Under the pieces are notes generated by a model. It was given only the letters and a program-made list of their open reading frames with translations, ran no database searches and had not been told where the DNA came from. A program made the translations under genes and the position numbers. Shown here in pieces: positions 54,053 through 62,340 of a stretch of 64,000 bases of DNA (positions are counted from its first letter, which is position 1; every line of letters starts with the position of its first letter). The DNA comes from Deferribacteres bacterium. Lineage in GTDB: Bacteria; Zhuqueibacterota; Zhuqueibacteria; Zhuqueibacterales; Geothermadaptataceae. The stretch spans positions 1,054,001 through 1,118,000 of the forward strand of contig JACKDE010000002.1 in assembly GCA_020633675.1 (NCBI GenBank), written 5' to 3'.

Positions 54053-55588
54053 ATGACTGATTTACCTTTGCTTTCGATCACAATATTTTTGCCAGCCATC
54101 GGTGCGTTGCTGTTGCTATTCCTGAAAGATTCGATGGAGCAGTTGCAGAAAATGCTGGCACTTATTGTTTCCGCCCTGACCTTTATTGTGTCGCTGCCGC
54201 TGTATTTCAGCTTCAATTCAAATACGGCTGCCTTTCAGTTTGAAGAAAATTACACCTGGATCAGCGCGATTGGCGCCAATTATCATGTTGGTATTGATGG
54301 TATCAGCTTGCTGATGATCATGTTGACGACATTCCTTGGTCCGTTGGTTGTGCTAAGTGCATGGAATGCCGTGCACAAAAGCTTGAAAGGCTTTTTGATT
54401 TCACTGCTGGTACTGGAAACCGGCATGCTTGGTGTATTCGCGTCGCTGGATATTTTTCTTTTCTACATTTTCTGGGAAGCGATGCTGATCCCGATGTATT
54501 TCGTCATCGGTATTTGGGGCGGGCAGCGCCGTGTGTATGCAGCGGTCAAGTTTTTTATTTACACCATGGTTGGCAGTTTGCTTATGATGGTGGCCATTTT
54601 ATTTGCCTACTTTTATGTTGGCGAGCAAACCGGAACCTACTCATTTGATTACATTCATCTGCGTGACTTCCTGATGCCGGTGGAAATTCAAAAATGGTTA
54701 TTTTTAGCATTTGGCTTGTCCTTTGCCATCAAAGTGCCGATGTTTCCATTCCACACTTGGTTGCCGGATGCGCACGTCGAAGCACCAACCGCTGGCAGTG
54801 TGATACTGGCCGGAGTGCTGCTGAAGATGGGGACCTACGGTTTCCTGCGGTTTTGCCTGCCGATGTTTCCGAATGCAACCTTTATTTTTGCTCCGCTCAT
54901 CTCCATTCTGGCCGTAATCGGCATTCTGTATGGCGCCTGGGTAGCCATGGTGCAGAAAGATGTCAAGAAACTTGTCGCTTACTCAAGCGTGAGCCACCTT
55001 GGCTTTGTTATGCTGGGGATATTTTCCTTCACACATCAGGGCATGCAGGGTGGATTGATTCAGATGGTCAATCACGGACTCAGCACGGGCGCGCTCTTCC
55101 TTATCGTCGGCATGATTTATGAGAGACGCCATACCCGCATGATCGAAGACTTTGGAGGCCTGGCCCGTCAGATCCCGATTTTTACCACATTTTTCATGAT
55201 CGTCACGCTGTCATCAATAGGCTTGCCCGGACTGAATGGATTCGTCGGTGAATTTTTGGTGCTGCTTGGCACTTTTCAGACCAATGTGACTCTGGCTGTC
55301 TTGGCGACAAGTGGCGTGATTTTCGCGGCCGTTTATATGCTTTGGATGTTCAAGCGTGTCATGTTTGGTCCGATCACCCGGGAAGAAAACAAGCGCTTGA
55401 CTGATTTGAGCAAACGTGAGGTCGCAGTGCTGGTGCCGATCGTGGTTTTCATCGTCTGGATTGGCGTGTATGCGCAACCGTTTCTCGGCAAAATGGAAAA
55501 ATCTGTCGATAGTCTGCTGGCACAACTGAAGGCGAAGCAGACAGCGCTGGTTCAGCCTGGGAATGAAATCATCGGGGGAGGAGAATAA
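54053..55588 (+). CDS. nuoM: NADH-quinone oxidoreductase subunit M
   Basis: NuoM is an antiporter-like proton-pumping subunit. The 511-residue product has YHVGIDGISLLMIMLTTFLGPLVVL, FYIFWEAMLIPMYFVIGIWGG with the conserved Glu, FAIKVPMFPFHTWLPDAHVEAPTAGSVILAGVLLKMGTYG with the conserved Lys, and KKLVAYSSVSHLGFVMLG. Length is normal. It is 13 bases after nuoL and three before nuoN. Confidence 0.97.
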   Translation: MTDLPLLSITIFLPAIGALLLLFLKDSMEQLQKMLALIVSALTFIVSLPLYFSFNSNTAAFQFEENYTWISAIGANYHVGIDGISLLMIMLTTFLGPLVVLSAWNAVHKSLKGFLISLLVLETGMLGVFASLDIFLFYIFWEAMLIPMYFVIGIWGGQRRVYAAVKFFIYTMVGSLLMMVAILFAYFYVGEQTGTYSFDYIHLRDFLMPVEIQKWLFLAFGLSFAIKVPMFPFHTWLPDAHVEAPTAGSVILAGVLLKMGTYGFLRFCLPMFPNATFIFAPLISILAVIGILYGAWVAMVQKDVKKLVAYSSVSHLGFVMLGIFSFTHQGMQGGLIQMVNHGLSTGALFLIVGMIYERRHTRMIEDFGGLARQIPIFTTFFMIVTLSSIGLPGLNGFVGEFLVLLGTFQTNVTLAVLATSGVIFAAVYMLWMFKRVMFGPITREENKRLTDLSKREVAVLVPIVVFIVWIGVYAQPFLGKMEKSVDSLLAQLKAKQTALVQPGNEIIGGGE

Positions 55589-55591
55589 TCG

Positions 55592-57043
55592 ATGAATGGA
55601 TTTGAATTTGATTGGATTGCCATCGCCCCGTTCCTGATTCTTTCCGTCCTGGGTTTTGCGGTGGTCGTGCTTGGCATCAGTTTTCCGAAGATGTATCGTG
55701 GAACTCTCGGAACGATTGTTCTGGTCGGTTTTGCGGTCGCGTTTCTTGCCAGCCTGCAAAGCTGGGATGATGCGCGACTGGCCTTTGGTGGCATGATCAC
55801 TGCGGATAAGTTCTCCTCTGCCTTCAGCTGCATTTTTATTCTCGGCGCCACGCTCACAATCGGCCTCTCGATCAATCAGGTTGAAGAAAAATACTTATTG
55901 TATTCGGACTACTTTGCGCTGGTTGTCTTTGCAACAGCCGGCATGACCCTGATGGCTTCTGGCACCAATTTGCTGACACTTTTTCTCGGCCTCGAGACGC
56001 TCTCAATCGCGCTGTATGTTTTGGCGGGATTCCGGAGATCGAACGAGTTCGCTCTCGAAGCTTCTTTCAAGTATTTCCTTCTCGGTGCGTTCGCCAGCGG
56101 ATTCCTGCTTTACGGTATCGCTCTGATTTACGGCATTACCGGCTCGACCGATTTGACCAAGATCAGCGCCTATGTCTCCAGTGAAGGCATTCTCGGCTCC
56201 AAAATGTTTTTTGCCGGCTTTTTGCTTTTGCTTGTGGGATTCGGCTTTAAAATTTCGGTTTTTCCATTCCATCTTTGGGCCCCGGATGTTTACCAAGGTG
56301 CCCCAACACCGATCTCAGCGTTTATGGCGACCGGCTCCAAAGCCGCTGGTTTCGCCGCACTGATGCGTTTCATGATTGCGATGCAGTCCACGACCCAAAG
56401 TGGCTGGCAAGATATCATTTGGGTGATCGCTGCAGCAACCATGATTTTGGGAAATGTGATCGCACTCCGGCAAAGCAATGTCAAAAGAATGCTGGCTTAC
56501 AGCTCCATCGCACACGCAGGCTATATTTTAATCGGAGTGCTGGCAGGAAATACCATCGGTTCATCAGGTATCATTTTTTATCTGCTGACATACACTTTCA
56601 TGAATATCGGTGCCTTTGGCGTGATCTCCTACTTATCAACAGCTGAGCATGAATTCATTACCCTTAGCGATTTTCGCGGTCTGGCTTCCAGCAGACCTTT
56701 TGCTGCTATTGCGATGGCGGCATTTATGTTTTCGCTCGCTGGCATTCCGCCGCTGGCTGGTTTTATGGCGAAATTTTACCTTTTCAGTGCAGGTGTGAAA
56801 GCTGGCTATGTCTGGCTTGTCATCATTGCAGTCGTGACTTCAATGATCAGCTTGTACTACTATCTTGGCCTGGTTGTGCAGATGTTTATGCGCGACAAAG
56901 AAGCCGATGTTGCAGCAACGGCGCCCTTGCAGCCAGCAGTGATGATTGCGATCTCAATCGCGATGCTGGCAATTCTGATTCTCGGCATATTTCCGTCAAG
57001 ATGGGTGAGTTTATTCCAAGATTTAGCGCGTTCTTTAATGTAA
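55592..57043 (+). CDS. nuoN: NADH-quinone oxidoreductase subunit N
   Basis: NuoN is the third antiporter-like subunit of complex I. The 483-residue product has LFLGLETLSIALYVLAGF, EASFKYFLLGAFASGFLLYGIALIYG, FKISVFPFHLWAPDVYQGAPTPISAFMATGSKAAGFAAL and VKRMLAYSSIAHAGYILIG. The start ATG is preceded by GGGGGAGGAG at the end of nuoM. A terminator follows the stop. Confidence 0.97.
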   Translation: MNGFEFDWIAIAPFLILSVLGFAVVVLGISFPKMYRGTLGTIVLVGFAVAFLASLQSWDDARLAFGGMITADKFSSAFSCIFILGATLTIGLSINQVEEKYLLYSDYFALVVFATAGMTLMASGTNLLTLFLGLETLSIALYVLAGFRRSNEFALEASFKYFLLGAFASGFLLYGIALIYGITGSTDLTKISAYVSSEGILGSKMFFAGFLLLLVGFGFKISVFPFHLWAPDVYQGAPTPISAFMATGSKAAGFAALMRFMIAMQSTTQSGWQDIIWVIAAATMILGNVIALRQSNVKRMLAYSSIAHAGYILIGVLAGNTIGSSGIIFYLLTYTFMNIGAFGVISYLSTAEHEFITLSDFRGLASSRPFAAIAMAAFMFSLAGIPPLAGFMAKFYLFSAGVKAGYVWLVIIAVVTSMISLYYYLGLVVQMFMRDKEADVAATAPLQPAVMIAISIAMLAILILGIFPSRWVSLFQDLARSLM

Positions 57044-57057
57044 TCGAAAGCAAGCTT

Positions 57058-57103
57058 AAGCCAGTTTGATGCACAAATCTGCGCACAATCTGGCTTTTTT
57101 TTT
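57058..57103 (+). terminator. Intrinsic terminator after nuoN
   Basis: AAGCCAGTTTG and CAATCTGGCTT pair with one mismatch around a 17-base loop and are followed by a run of nine Ts. It lies 15 bases after the nuoN stop. Confidence 0.82.
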
Positions 57104-57170
57104 GCGCGTAGGTGAATGGCAAAGGACGGCAACCCTTGACGGAGCCTTAAACCGCTAATGTGCACACATT

Positions 57171-58112
57171 ATGGGTGGCAAAATCGAGCTCTCACAAAAA
57201 ACAAAATCTGAACTTGCTGCGATCGCAAACGACAATATCAGCGGCGCTTCACTTCTTTTTCATCGCACGCTGCATCTCTTCCCGTCCATTGGTGAGCAAC
57301 TGACGGGGGCGAGCCAAAAGGACCTCACTGATTTCCTTTCATTATTTGCTGATTCTATTTTTCACTTGCGGCCATGCATGGCGCCATTTGCACAGCTTGC
57401 TCAGTTTCTGCGCCACATGTCCGATAACGAATTTGATTTGCCGGTGATCCGTTCTGCCTTTGCGGCATTGCCACATTCCTACGCACGCAGGCTAAAGAAA
57501 GAGAAGGAAAAAATCGTTGATACCGCGCTGGCTGGCTTGGAAGGTTATCAAAAGATAATGGTTCACAGCCGCAGCTCGATTGTCGAGTCTTTTTTGTCGT
57601 TCTGGCTTAAACAGGATGAAGACAGGGAAGTGTGGATTACCGAATCACGCCCGATGTGTGAAGGCACGATGCTGGCAAAAGCATTGTCATTTTTGCCCAA
57701 TCGTAAGATTTTAATGGTCGATGATGCCCGAGGCATCGCCATTCAACATGTCGATGCTGTGTTGGTTGGCGCCGATACCATCTCGGAGAAATTCATCATC
57801 AATAAAATCGGCAGTCATGCAGTCGCTTTGCTGGCAAACGAGCATAAAATACCGGTTTTTGTGCTCGCAGAGCTCATCAAGTTCTTTCCCGAAGATCTGG
57901 CTTTGCCAGAGGAACAACTACATGCCGGTTCTGAAATCGATGTGCAGCTCAAGAATGTAGAATACTTTAATTATTACTTTGAGAAAATCCCTCTTGAGCG
58001 CATCCATCGTGTCATCAGTTCGAATGGTGTGTTCGATCAACAAGAGATTGCTGACATTTTTAAAAAGGACCATTGGAACGCCTTCCCCATTGAACGGGCA
58101 AATACCGGGTAA
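57171..58112 (+). CDS. eIF-2B alpha/beta/delta-like protein (possible ribose-1,5-bisphosphate isomerase family)
   Basis: A 313-residue protein of the initiation factor 2B-related family. The C-terminal Rossmann-like domain has VDAVLVGADTISEKFIINKIGSHAVALLANEHKIPVFVLAE, the classic signature with GAD and NKIGS; the N-terminal part (about 1-130) is helical. Bacterial members include methylthioribose-1-phosphate isomerase and ribose-1,5-bisphosphate isomerase. This one lacks a clear match to MtnA and its substrate is not known. It precedes ffh by 115 bases on the same strand. Confidence 0.8.
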   Translation: MGGKIELSQKTKSELAAIANDNISGASLLFHRTLHLFPSIGEQLTGASQKDLTDFLSLFADSIFHLRPCMAPFAQLAQFLRHMSDNEFDLPVIRSAFAALPHSYARRLKKEKEKIVDTALAGLEGYQKIMVHSRSSIVESFLSFWLKQDEDREVWITESRPMCEGTMLAKALSFLPNRKILMVDDARGIAIQHVDAVLVGADTISEKFIINKIGSHAVALLANEHKIPVFVLAELIKFFPEDLALPEEQLHAGSEIDVQLKNVEYFNYYFEKIPLERIHRVISSNGVFDQQEIADIFKKDHWNAFPIERANTG

Positions 58113-58227
58113 GCCAGAGCGTTTTGGTTCAATAAAAACACTTGCATGTACAGCATTAATTTATTAACTTCGCCGAGTTTGGACTGCGCTGAAGCTGATT
58201 TATTCGGATGAAACGGCCTGACTTACG

Positions 58228-59550
58228 ATGCTGCAAGAGATTACCGAAAAATTCGAAGACGTCTTTAGGAAGTTAAAAGGCCAAGGCAAGATTTCTGAAA
58301 AACATCTTGCCGACGGAATGCGGGAAATTCGTCGTGTCCTGCTTGAAGCAGATGTGAACTACAAGGTTGCCAAGCAATTTGTAGCCGATGTTCAGGAAAA
58401 AGCGCTTGGTGCGGATGTAGTCAAAAGCATCACCCCGGCGCAGCAAATTATCAAGATTGTCCACGATGAGCTTGTCTTGCTTATCGGGGGATCCAGCAGC
58501 CCTCTGAAGACCGCCAACATCCCACCCACTGTGATCATGGTGGTTGGTTTGCAAGGCTCAGGGAAGACGACCTTTTGCGGAAAACTCGCCAATCAGCTAA
58601 AAGCACAAGGTAAAAAGCCGCTCTTAATCGGTGCTGATTTGCAGCGACCAGCTGCTGTCGAGCAGCTCAAAACGGTTGGCAGGCAAATCGGTGTGGATAG
58701 TTATTCTGATCTCAGTACAACGCCACTCTCTGTCTGCAAAGCTGGCTTTTCACTAGCCCGGCAGAAGGGCTGCGATGTGATCGTGTTGGATACAGCCGGC
58801 CGCCTGCATGTGGACGAAGCTCTTATGCAAGAGTTGCAGCAAATCAAAGGTGAGTTGAAGCCACACGAGACTTTGTTTGTTGCAGATGGAATGACCGGGC
58901 AAGATGCAGTCAATGCAGCAACAGTTTTTTTGGAGAAGATTGATTTCTCCGGCATCGTGCTAACCAAAATGGATGGTGACGCACGAGGGGGAGCGGCTCT
59001 TTCAATCAAGGCGGTCACAAACCGGCCCATCAAATACATCGGTACTGGTGAGAAACTGGATGCCCTGGAGATTTTTCATCCAGATCGTGTCGCTTCCCGT
59101 ATCCTGGGGATGGGCGACATTGTTTCTTTGGTTGAAAAGGCTCAGCAGAATATTGATCATGAACAAGCGGCAAAGCTGGAGAAAAAACTCCGGCGCGCTG
59201 AGTTTACCCTCGAAGATTTTTATGATCAAATTCAGCAAGTCAAGAAAATGGGCCCACTGTCGCAGCTGATCGGGATGATACCAGGCGCTGGCGGCAAGGC
59301 TCTGGGCAATGTAGAGCTGGACGATCGTGCGTTAGTGAGAATTGAAGCTATGATCAATTCAATGACACCTGATGAACGGCGCCGTCCACAAGTCATCAAC
59401 GGCAGTCGGCGTTCGCGCATTGCCAAGGGCAGTGGCACTACAGTTCAAGATTTAAATCGATTGTTAAAGCAATTTTTTGCGATGCAGAAAATGATGAAGC
59501 AGTTCAGCAAAAAAGGCTTTAAAGGCAAAATGCAAATTCCTTTTATGTAA
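58228..59550 (+). CDS. ffh: Signal recognition particle protein Ffh
   Basis: Ffh binds 4.5S RNA and signal sequences and targets ribosomes to FtsY at the membrane. The 440-residue product has the N domain (1-85), the G domain with G1 GLQGSGKTTFCGKL, G2/G3 DLQRPAAVEQLK and VIVLDTAGRLHVDEAL, G4 LTKMDGDARGGAALS and G5 GTGEKLDALEIF, then the M domain (about 300-440), rich in Met near the end (FFAMQKMMKQFSKK). Length is standard. It starts the conserved ffh-rpsP-khpA-rimM-trmD-rplS order. Confidence 0.97.
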   Translation: MLQEITEKFEDVFRKLKGQGKISEKHLADGMREIRRVLLEADVNYKVAKQFVADVQEKALGADVVKSITPAQQIIKIVHDELVLLIGGSSSPLKTANIPPTVIMVVGLQGSGKTTFCGKLANQLKAQGKKPLLIGADLQRPAAVEQLKTVGRQIGVDSYSDLSTTPLSVCKAGFSLARQKGCDVIVLDTAGRLHVDEALMQELQQIKGELKPHETLFVADGMTGQDAVNAATVFLEKIDFSGIVLTKMDGDARGGAALSIKAVTNRPIKYIGTGEKLDALEIFHPDRVASRILGMGDIVSLVEKAQQNIDHEQAAKLEKKLRRAEFTLEDFYDQIQQVKKMGPLSQLIGMIPGAGGKALGNVELDDRALVRIEAMINSMTPDERRRPQVINGSRRSRIAKGSGTTVQDLNRLLKQFFAMQKMMKQFSKKGFKGKMQIPFM

Positions 59551-59576
59551 TAAATAGTTTGAAGGAGGTTACTCGC

Positions 59577-60131
59577 TTGGCAGTTCGATTGCGGTTAAGA
59601 AGAATGGGTAAAAAGAAAAAACCTTTTTATCGAATTGTTGCCATCGATTCACGAGCAGCTCGTGGTGGCAAATATTTGGAGAATATCGGCTATTACAATC
59701 CTTTGCCAGATCCGGTTGATCTGAATGTGAAAACGGATCGCGCACTTTATTGGTTGCAAAGCGGTGCGCAGCCATCGGATACCGTGAAGAGCCTTTTGAA
59801 AAGAAACGGCGTGATGTTGCGATTCGATTTGCTGAAAAAAGGCAAGTCCGAGGAGGAAATCGAGCAGGAATTCCAGAAATGGCAAGAACTGCAGGAAGAC
59901 CGCGTGCGTCGTGCGGAGGCAGCTAAAATTCAGGCAGAAAGCAAGAAAGCCAAAGCCGAAGAAAAGGCGGCTAAAAAGGAAGAGCCTGTAGCAGAAGAAG
60001 CTCCGGCTGCCGAGCCTGAAAAAGAAACCAAGGCTGAAGCTGAAAGCCCTGAGAAAGCAGAAGCTGCAGAAGAGCCCGTTGCTGAAGAAACAGAATCCGA
60101 AGAAAAAAAATCTGAGGAAGCCAGCAATTAG
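59577..60131 (+). CDS. rpsP: 30S ribosomal protein bS16 with long acidic tail
   Basis: bS16 is a small-subunit assembly protein. The conserved core covers about residues 1-85 (AVRLRLRRMGKKKKPFYRIVAIDSRAARGGKYLE, then GAQPSDTVKSLLKRNGV). It then runs on for about 100 residues of Glu, Lys and Ala in a charged helix that ends EEKKSEEASN. Total length is 184 against about 80-90 in most bacteria; long tails are known in Bacteroidota and relatives. The start is TTG with AAGGAGG eight bases before, and the product then begins AVRLRL as in the family. It follows ffh by 26 bases. Confidence 0.95.
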   Translation: MAVRLRLRRMGKKKKPFYRIVAIDSRAARGGKYLENIGYYNPLPDPVDLNVKTDRALYWLQSGAQPSDTVKSLLKRNGVMLRFDLLKKGKSEEEIEQEFQKWQELQEDRVRRAEAAKIQAESKKAKAEEKAAKKEEPVAEEAPAAEPEKETKAEAESPEKAEAAEEPVAEETESEEKKSEEASN

Positions 60132-60261
60132 TGGCTATCGCCAAGCTGCGAAAGCAGATTGCTGCGAAAATGGTGTGATCTGTTTTATTGATCCGTCGTA
60201 GCACATTAGCTTTAATTCAATTCGCGGTACGGTACAGTTATGGTATGTTGGAGGGTTGATC

Positions 60262-60492
60262 ATGAAAGAGTTCATTCTGTTTTTGGTAAAGCACCTGGTC
60301 GACAACCCGGATGCAGTCCAAGTGAATGAAGTTGATGGCGAAAGAACAGTGGTTTACGAACTGCGCGTCGGAGATGGTGATATGGGAAAGGTGATCGGCA
60401 AGCGAGGCAACACGGCGAAATCAATTCGCACGCTGCTGGCTGCTGCATCAGCAAAGACCGGTAAGAGAGCTGTTCTGGAAATTTTAGAATAG
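60262..60492 (+). CDS. khpA: KH-domain RNA-binding protein KhpA
   Basis: KhpA is a small single-KH RNA-binding protein, often paired with KhpB, and is usually found in this gene order after rpsP. The 76-residue product has LVKHLVDNPDAVQVNEVDG and the KH GxxG loop in GKVIGKRGNTAKSIRTLL. The ATG is preceded by GGAGGG. It sits 130 bases after rpsP and 80 bases before rimM. The gap before it holds nothing I can identify. Confidence 0.92.
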   Translation: MKEFILFLVKHLVDNPDAVQVNEVDGERTVVYELRVGDGDMGKVIGKRGNTAKSIRTLLAAASAKTGKRAVLEILE

Positions 60493-60574
60493 TCTTCACC
60501 GTCTTCCAAGTTGCCCTTTGATTCTCTCTTTCGGAACGGCTGCGAAACTTGAGCCATTCTCGACAGGTGATTGT

Positions 60575-61093
60575 ATGGTCGCAAATGATGAAAAAATTGT
60601 GATCGGTAAAATATTGCGGCCACACGGAGTTAGGGGATACGCACGTGTCCTGCCCGAGACCGACAATCCGAGCCGCTTCAAAGTGCTCAAGAAGGTTTGG
60701 CTCCGCAATGATGGTGGTGCTCTCCGTTCCTTCGATGTTGAGCATGCCAAAATCCTCCAAAAGTTTGTTCTTTTGAAACTGAGTGGTATCGAAACAATTG
60801 AACAGGTTGACGAAATACGCAACCAGGTGGTTGTTATTAACCGGAGCGATTGTTTACCGCTGGACTCGGATGAATACTATTTTTTTGATCTTATCGGGGC
60901 CAGAGTGGTGACCACCTCAGGCGATACTGTAGGTATTGTGCGCGATGTCCTGCGCTATCCGGCAAGCGAAATACTTGCGGTAGAGAAAGATCAACAAGAA
61001 ATTTTGATTCCAGCCGTAGCACAGTTCATCAAACAAGTTGATATCGAATCATCGACAATTACCATTGAGCCGATTGCAGGCTTGCTTCCATAA
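60575..61093 (+). CDS. rimM: Ribosome maturation factor RimM
   Basis: RimM helps mature the 3' domain of the 30S subunit and binds uS19. The 172-residue product has the N-terminal domain start VIGKILRPHGVRGYARVLPETDNPSRF (residues about 9-35). The PRC-barrel domain is recognisable by SDEYYFFDLIGARVVTTSGDTVGIVRDVLRYPA, with the ILIPAVAQFIKQVDI ending. The start was chosen at ATG with ACAGGTGA upstream, matching family N-termini. It is followed by trmD six bases on. Confidence 0.95.
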   Translation: MVANDEKIVIGKILRPHGVRGYARVLPETDNPSRFKVLKKVWLRNDGGALRSFDVEHAKILQKFVLLKLSGIETIEQVDEIRNQVVVINRSDCLPLDSDEYYFFDLIGARVVTTSGDTVGIVRDVLRYPASEILAVEKDQQEILIPAVAQFIKQVDIESSTITIEPIAGLLP

Positions 61094-61099
61094 AGTGAT

Positions 61100-61834
61100 A
61101 TGGAGTTTTTTATTGTTTCCGCTTTCCCCGACATGTTTCATGGCGTGCTTGGTGAGAGCATTATCAAGCGTGCGCGTGAAAGCGATAAAGTTGCGGTTAC
61201 GCTCTTTGATTTAAGAAATTTTTCGACAGATAAACATAAAACAGTCGATGATTATCCCTTTGGTGGTGGACCAGGGATGATTTTGAAGCCGGAGCCGATT
61301 TTTGATTGTGTTGAGCACATCGTAAGGGAATTCCAGTTGCAGCAACCACGGATCGTGCTCACTTCAGCGACTGGACGAAAATTTGATCAACAATACGCCA
61401 ACGAACTGGCTGCTGCTGATGCGCGCCCGATGATTCTGATTTGTGGTCATTATAAAGGCGTGGACGAGCGTGTACGTGAACATTTGATCACAGAAGAAAT
61501 CAGCATTGGTGACTATATATTGACTGGCGGCGAACTGGCGGCAATGGTCATTATCGACGCAGTTGTCAGGCTGCTGCCAGGCGTAATCGGCGATTTCGAT
61601 TCAGCCTTAGGCGATTCATTTCAGACGGAAACACTCGATTGCCCGCATTACACCAGGCCTAGAGAATACAGAGGAATGGAGGTTCCCGATGTCCTCCTTT
61701 CTGGCAACCACGCGAAAATCGAAGCTTGGCGGCGCGAGACTGCCCTGCAGTTAACGATGAAACATCGGCCGGATTTATTGCAAAAAATGAAAAACAAAAA
61801 TAACGAGGAGAAAAAAAACGATGAGCAAAATTGA
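61100..61834 (+). CDS. trmD: tRNA (guanine-N1-)-methyltransferase TrmD
   Basis: TrmD methylates G37 of tRNA using SAM with its trefoil-knot fold. The 244-residue product has DYPFGGGPGMILKPEPIF, LICGHYKGVDERVREH, EISIGDYILTGGELAAMVIIDAVVRLLPGVIG and the CPHYTRPREYRGMEVPDVLLSGNHAKIEAWR segment near 185-215. Its end overlaps the rplS start by 14 bases. Length is standard. Confidence 0.97.
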   Translation: MEFFIVSAFPDMFHGVLGESIIKRARESDKVAVTLFDLRNFSTDKHKTVDDYPFGGGPGMILKPEPIFDCVEHIVREFQLQQPRIVLTSATGRKFDQQYANELAAADARPMILICGHYKGVDERVREHLITEEISIGDYILTGGELAAMVIIDAVVRLLPGVIGDFDSALGDSFQTETLDCPHYTRPREYRGMEVPDVLLSGNHAKIEAWRRETALQLTMKHRPDLLQKMKNKNNEEKKNDEQN

Positions 61835-62192
61835 TGCTTTCACTGCTGCACAGCTCCGCACCGATTTGCCGGATTTTAAGGCGGGTGACACAATTGCTGT
61901 GCATTACAAGGTTTTGGAAGGTGAAAAGGAACGTCTGCAGACATTCCAGGGTGTAGTATTGCAAAGAAAAGGTAGCGGTATCAACTCAACCTTTACTGTG
62001 CGCAAAGTGTCAAATGGTATCGGTGTTGAACGAATTTTCCCGCTACATTCGCCCAATATTTCCGGCATCGATTTATTGAGAATGGGACGCGTTCGGCGCG
62101 CGAAAATTTTCTACTTGCGCGAACGCAAAGGAAAAGCTGCCCGTATCGCAGAAAAGCGCAAAGTCGAACCGAACCAGAAGAATCAGAAATAA
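61821..62192 (+). CDS. rplS: 50S ribosomal protein bL19
   Basis: bL19 sits at the 30S-50S interface. The 123-residue product has TAAQLRTDLPDFKAGDTIAVHYKVLEGEKERLQTFQGVVL, GINSTFTVRKVSNGIGVERIFPLHSPNI and VRRAKIFYLRERKGKAARI, all typical. The start overlaps the trmD end with GAGGAG a few bases upstream. It is the last gene of the cluster, before a terminator. Confidence 0.97.
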   Translation: MSKIDAFTAAQLRTDLPDFKAGDTIAVHYKVLEGEKERLQTFQGVVLQRKGSGINSTFTVRKVSNGIGVERIFPLHSPNISGIDLLRMGRVRRAKIFYLRERKGKAARIAEKRKVEPNQKNQK

Positions 62193-62224
62193 TCTGTCTC
62201 AAGCGAATCGGACGGAAGAGTTTG

Positions 62225-62258
62225 AAAGCCGCGGTCACAATCGGATCGCGGCTTTTTT
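62225..62258 (+). terminator. Intrinsic terminator after rplS
   Basis: AAAGCCGCG and CGCGGCTTT are perfect nine-base arms around a 10-16-base loop, followed by TTTTTT. It lies 33 bases after the rplS stop and ends the translation cluster. Confidence 0.88.
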
Positions 62259-62340
62259 GTATTTTGTTGCATGCAGCGCAAGGTTCGGGATCCTTCGCTT
62301 GCGGAGGGAGCTTCAATTCAAAAGGTCATGAATCAGCACC

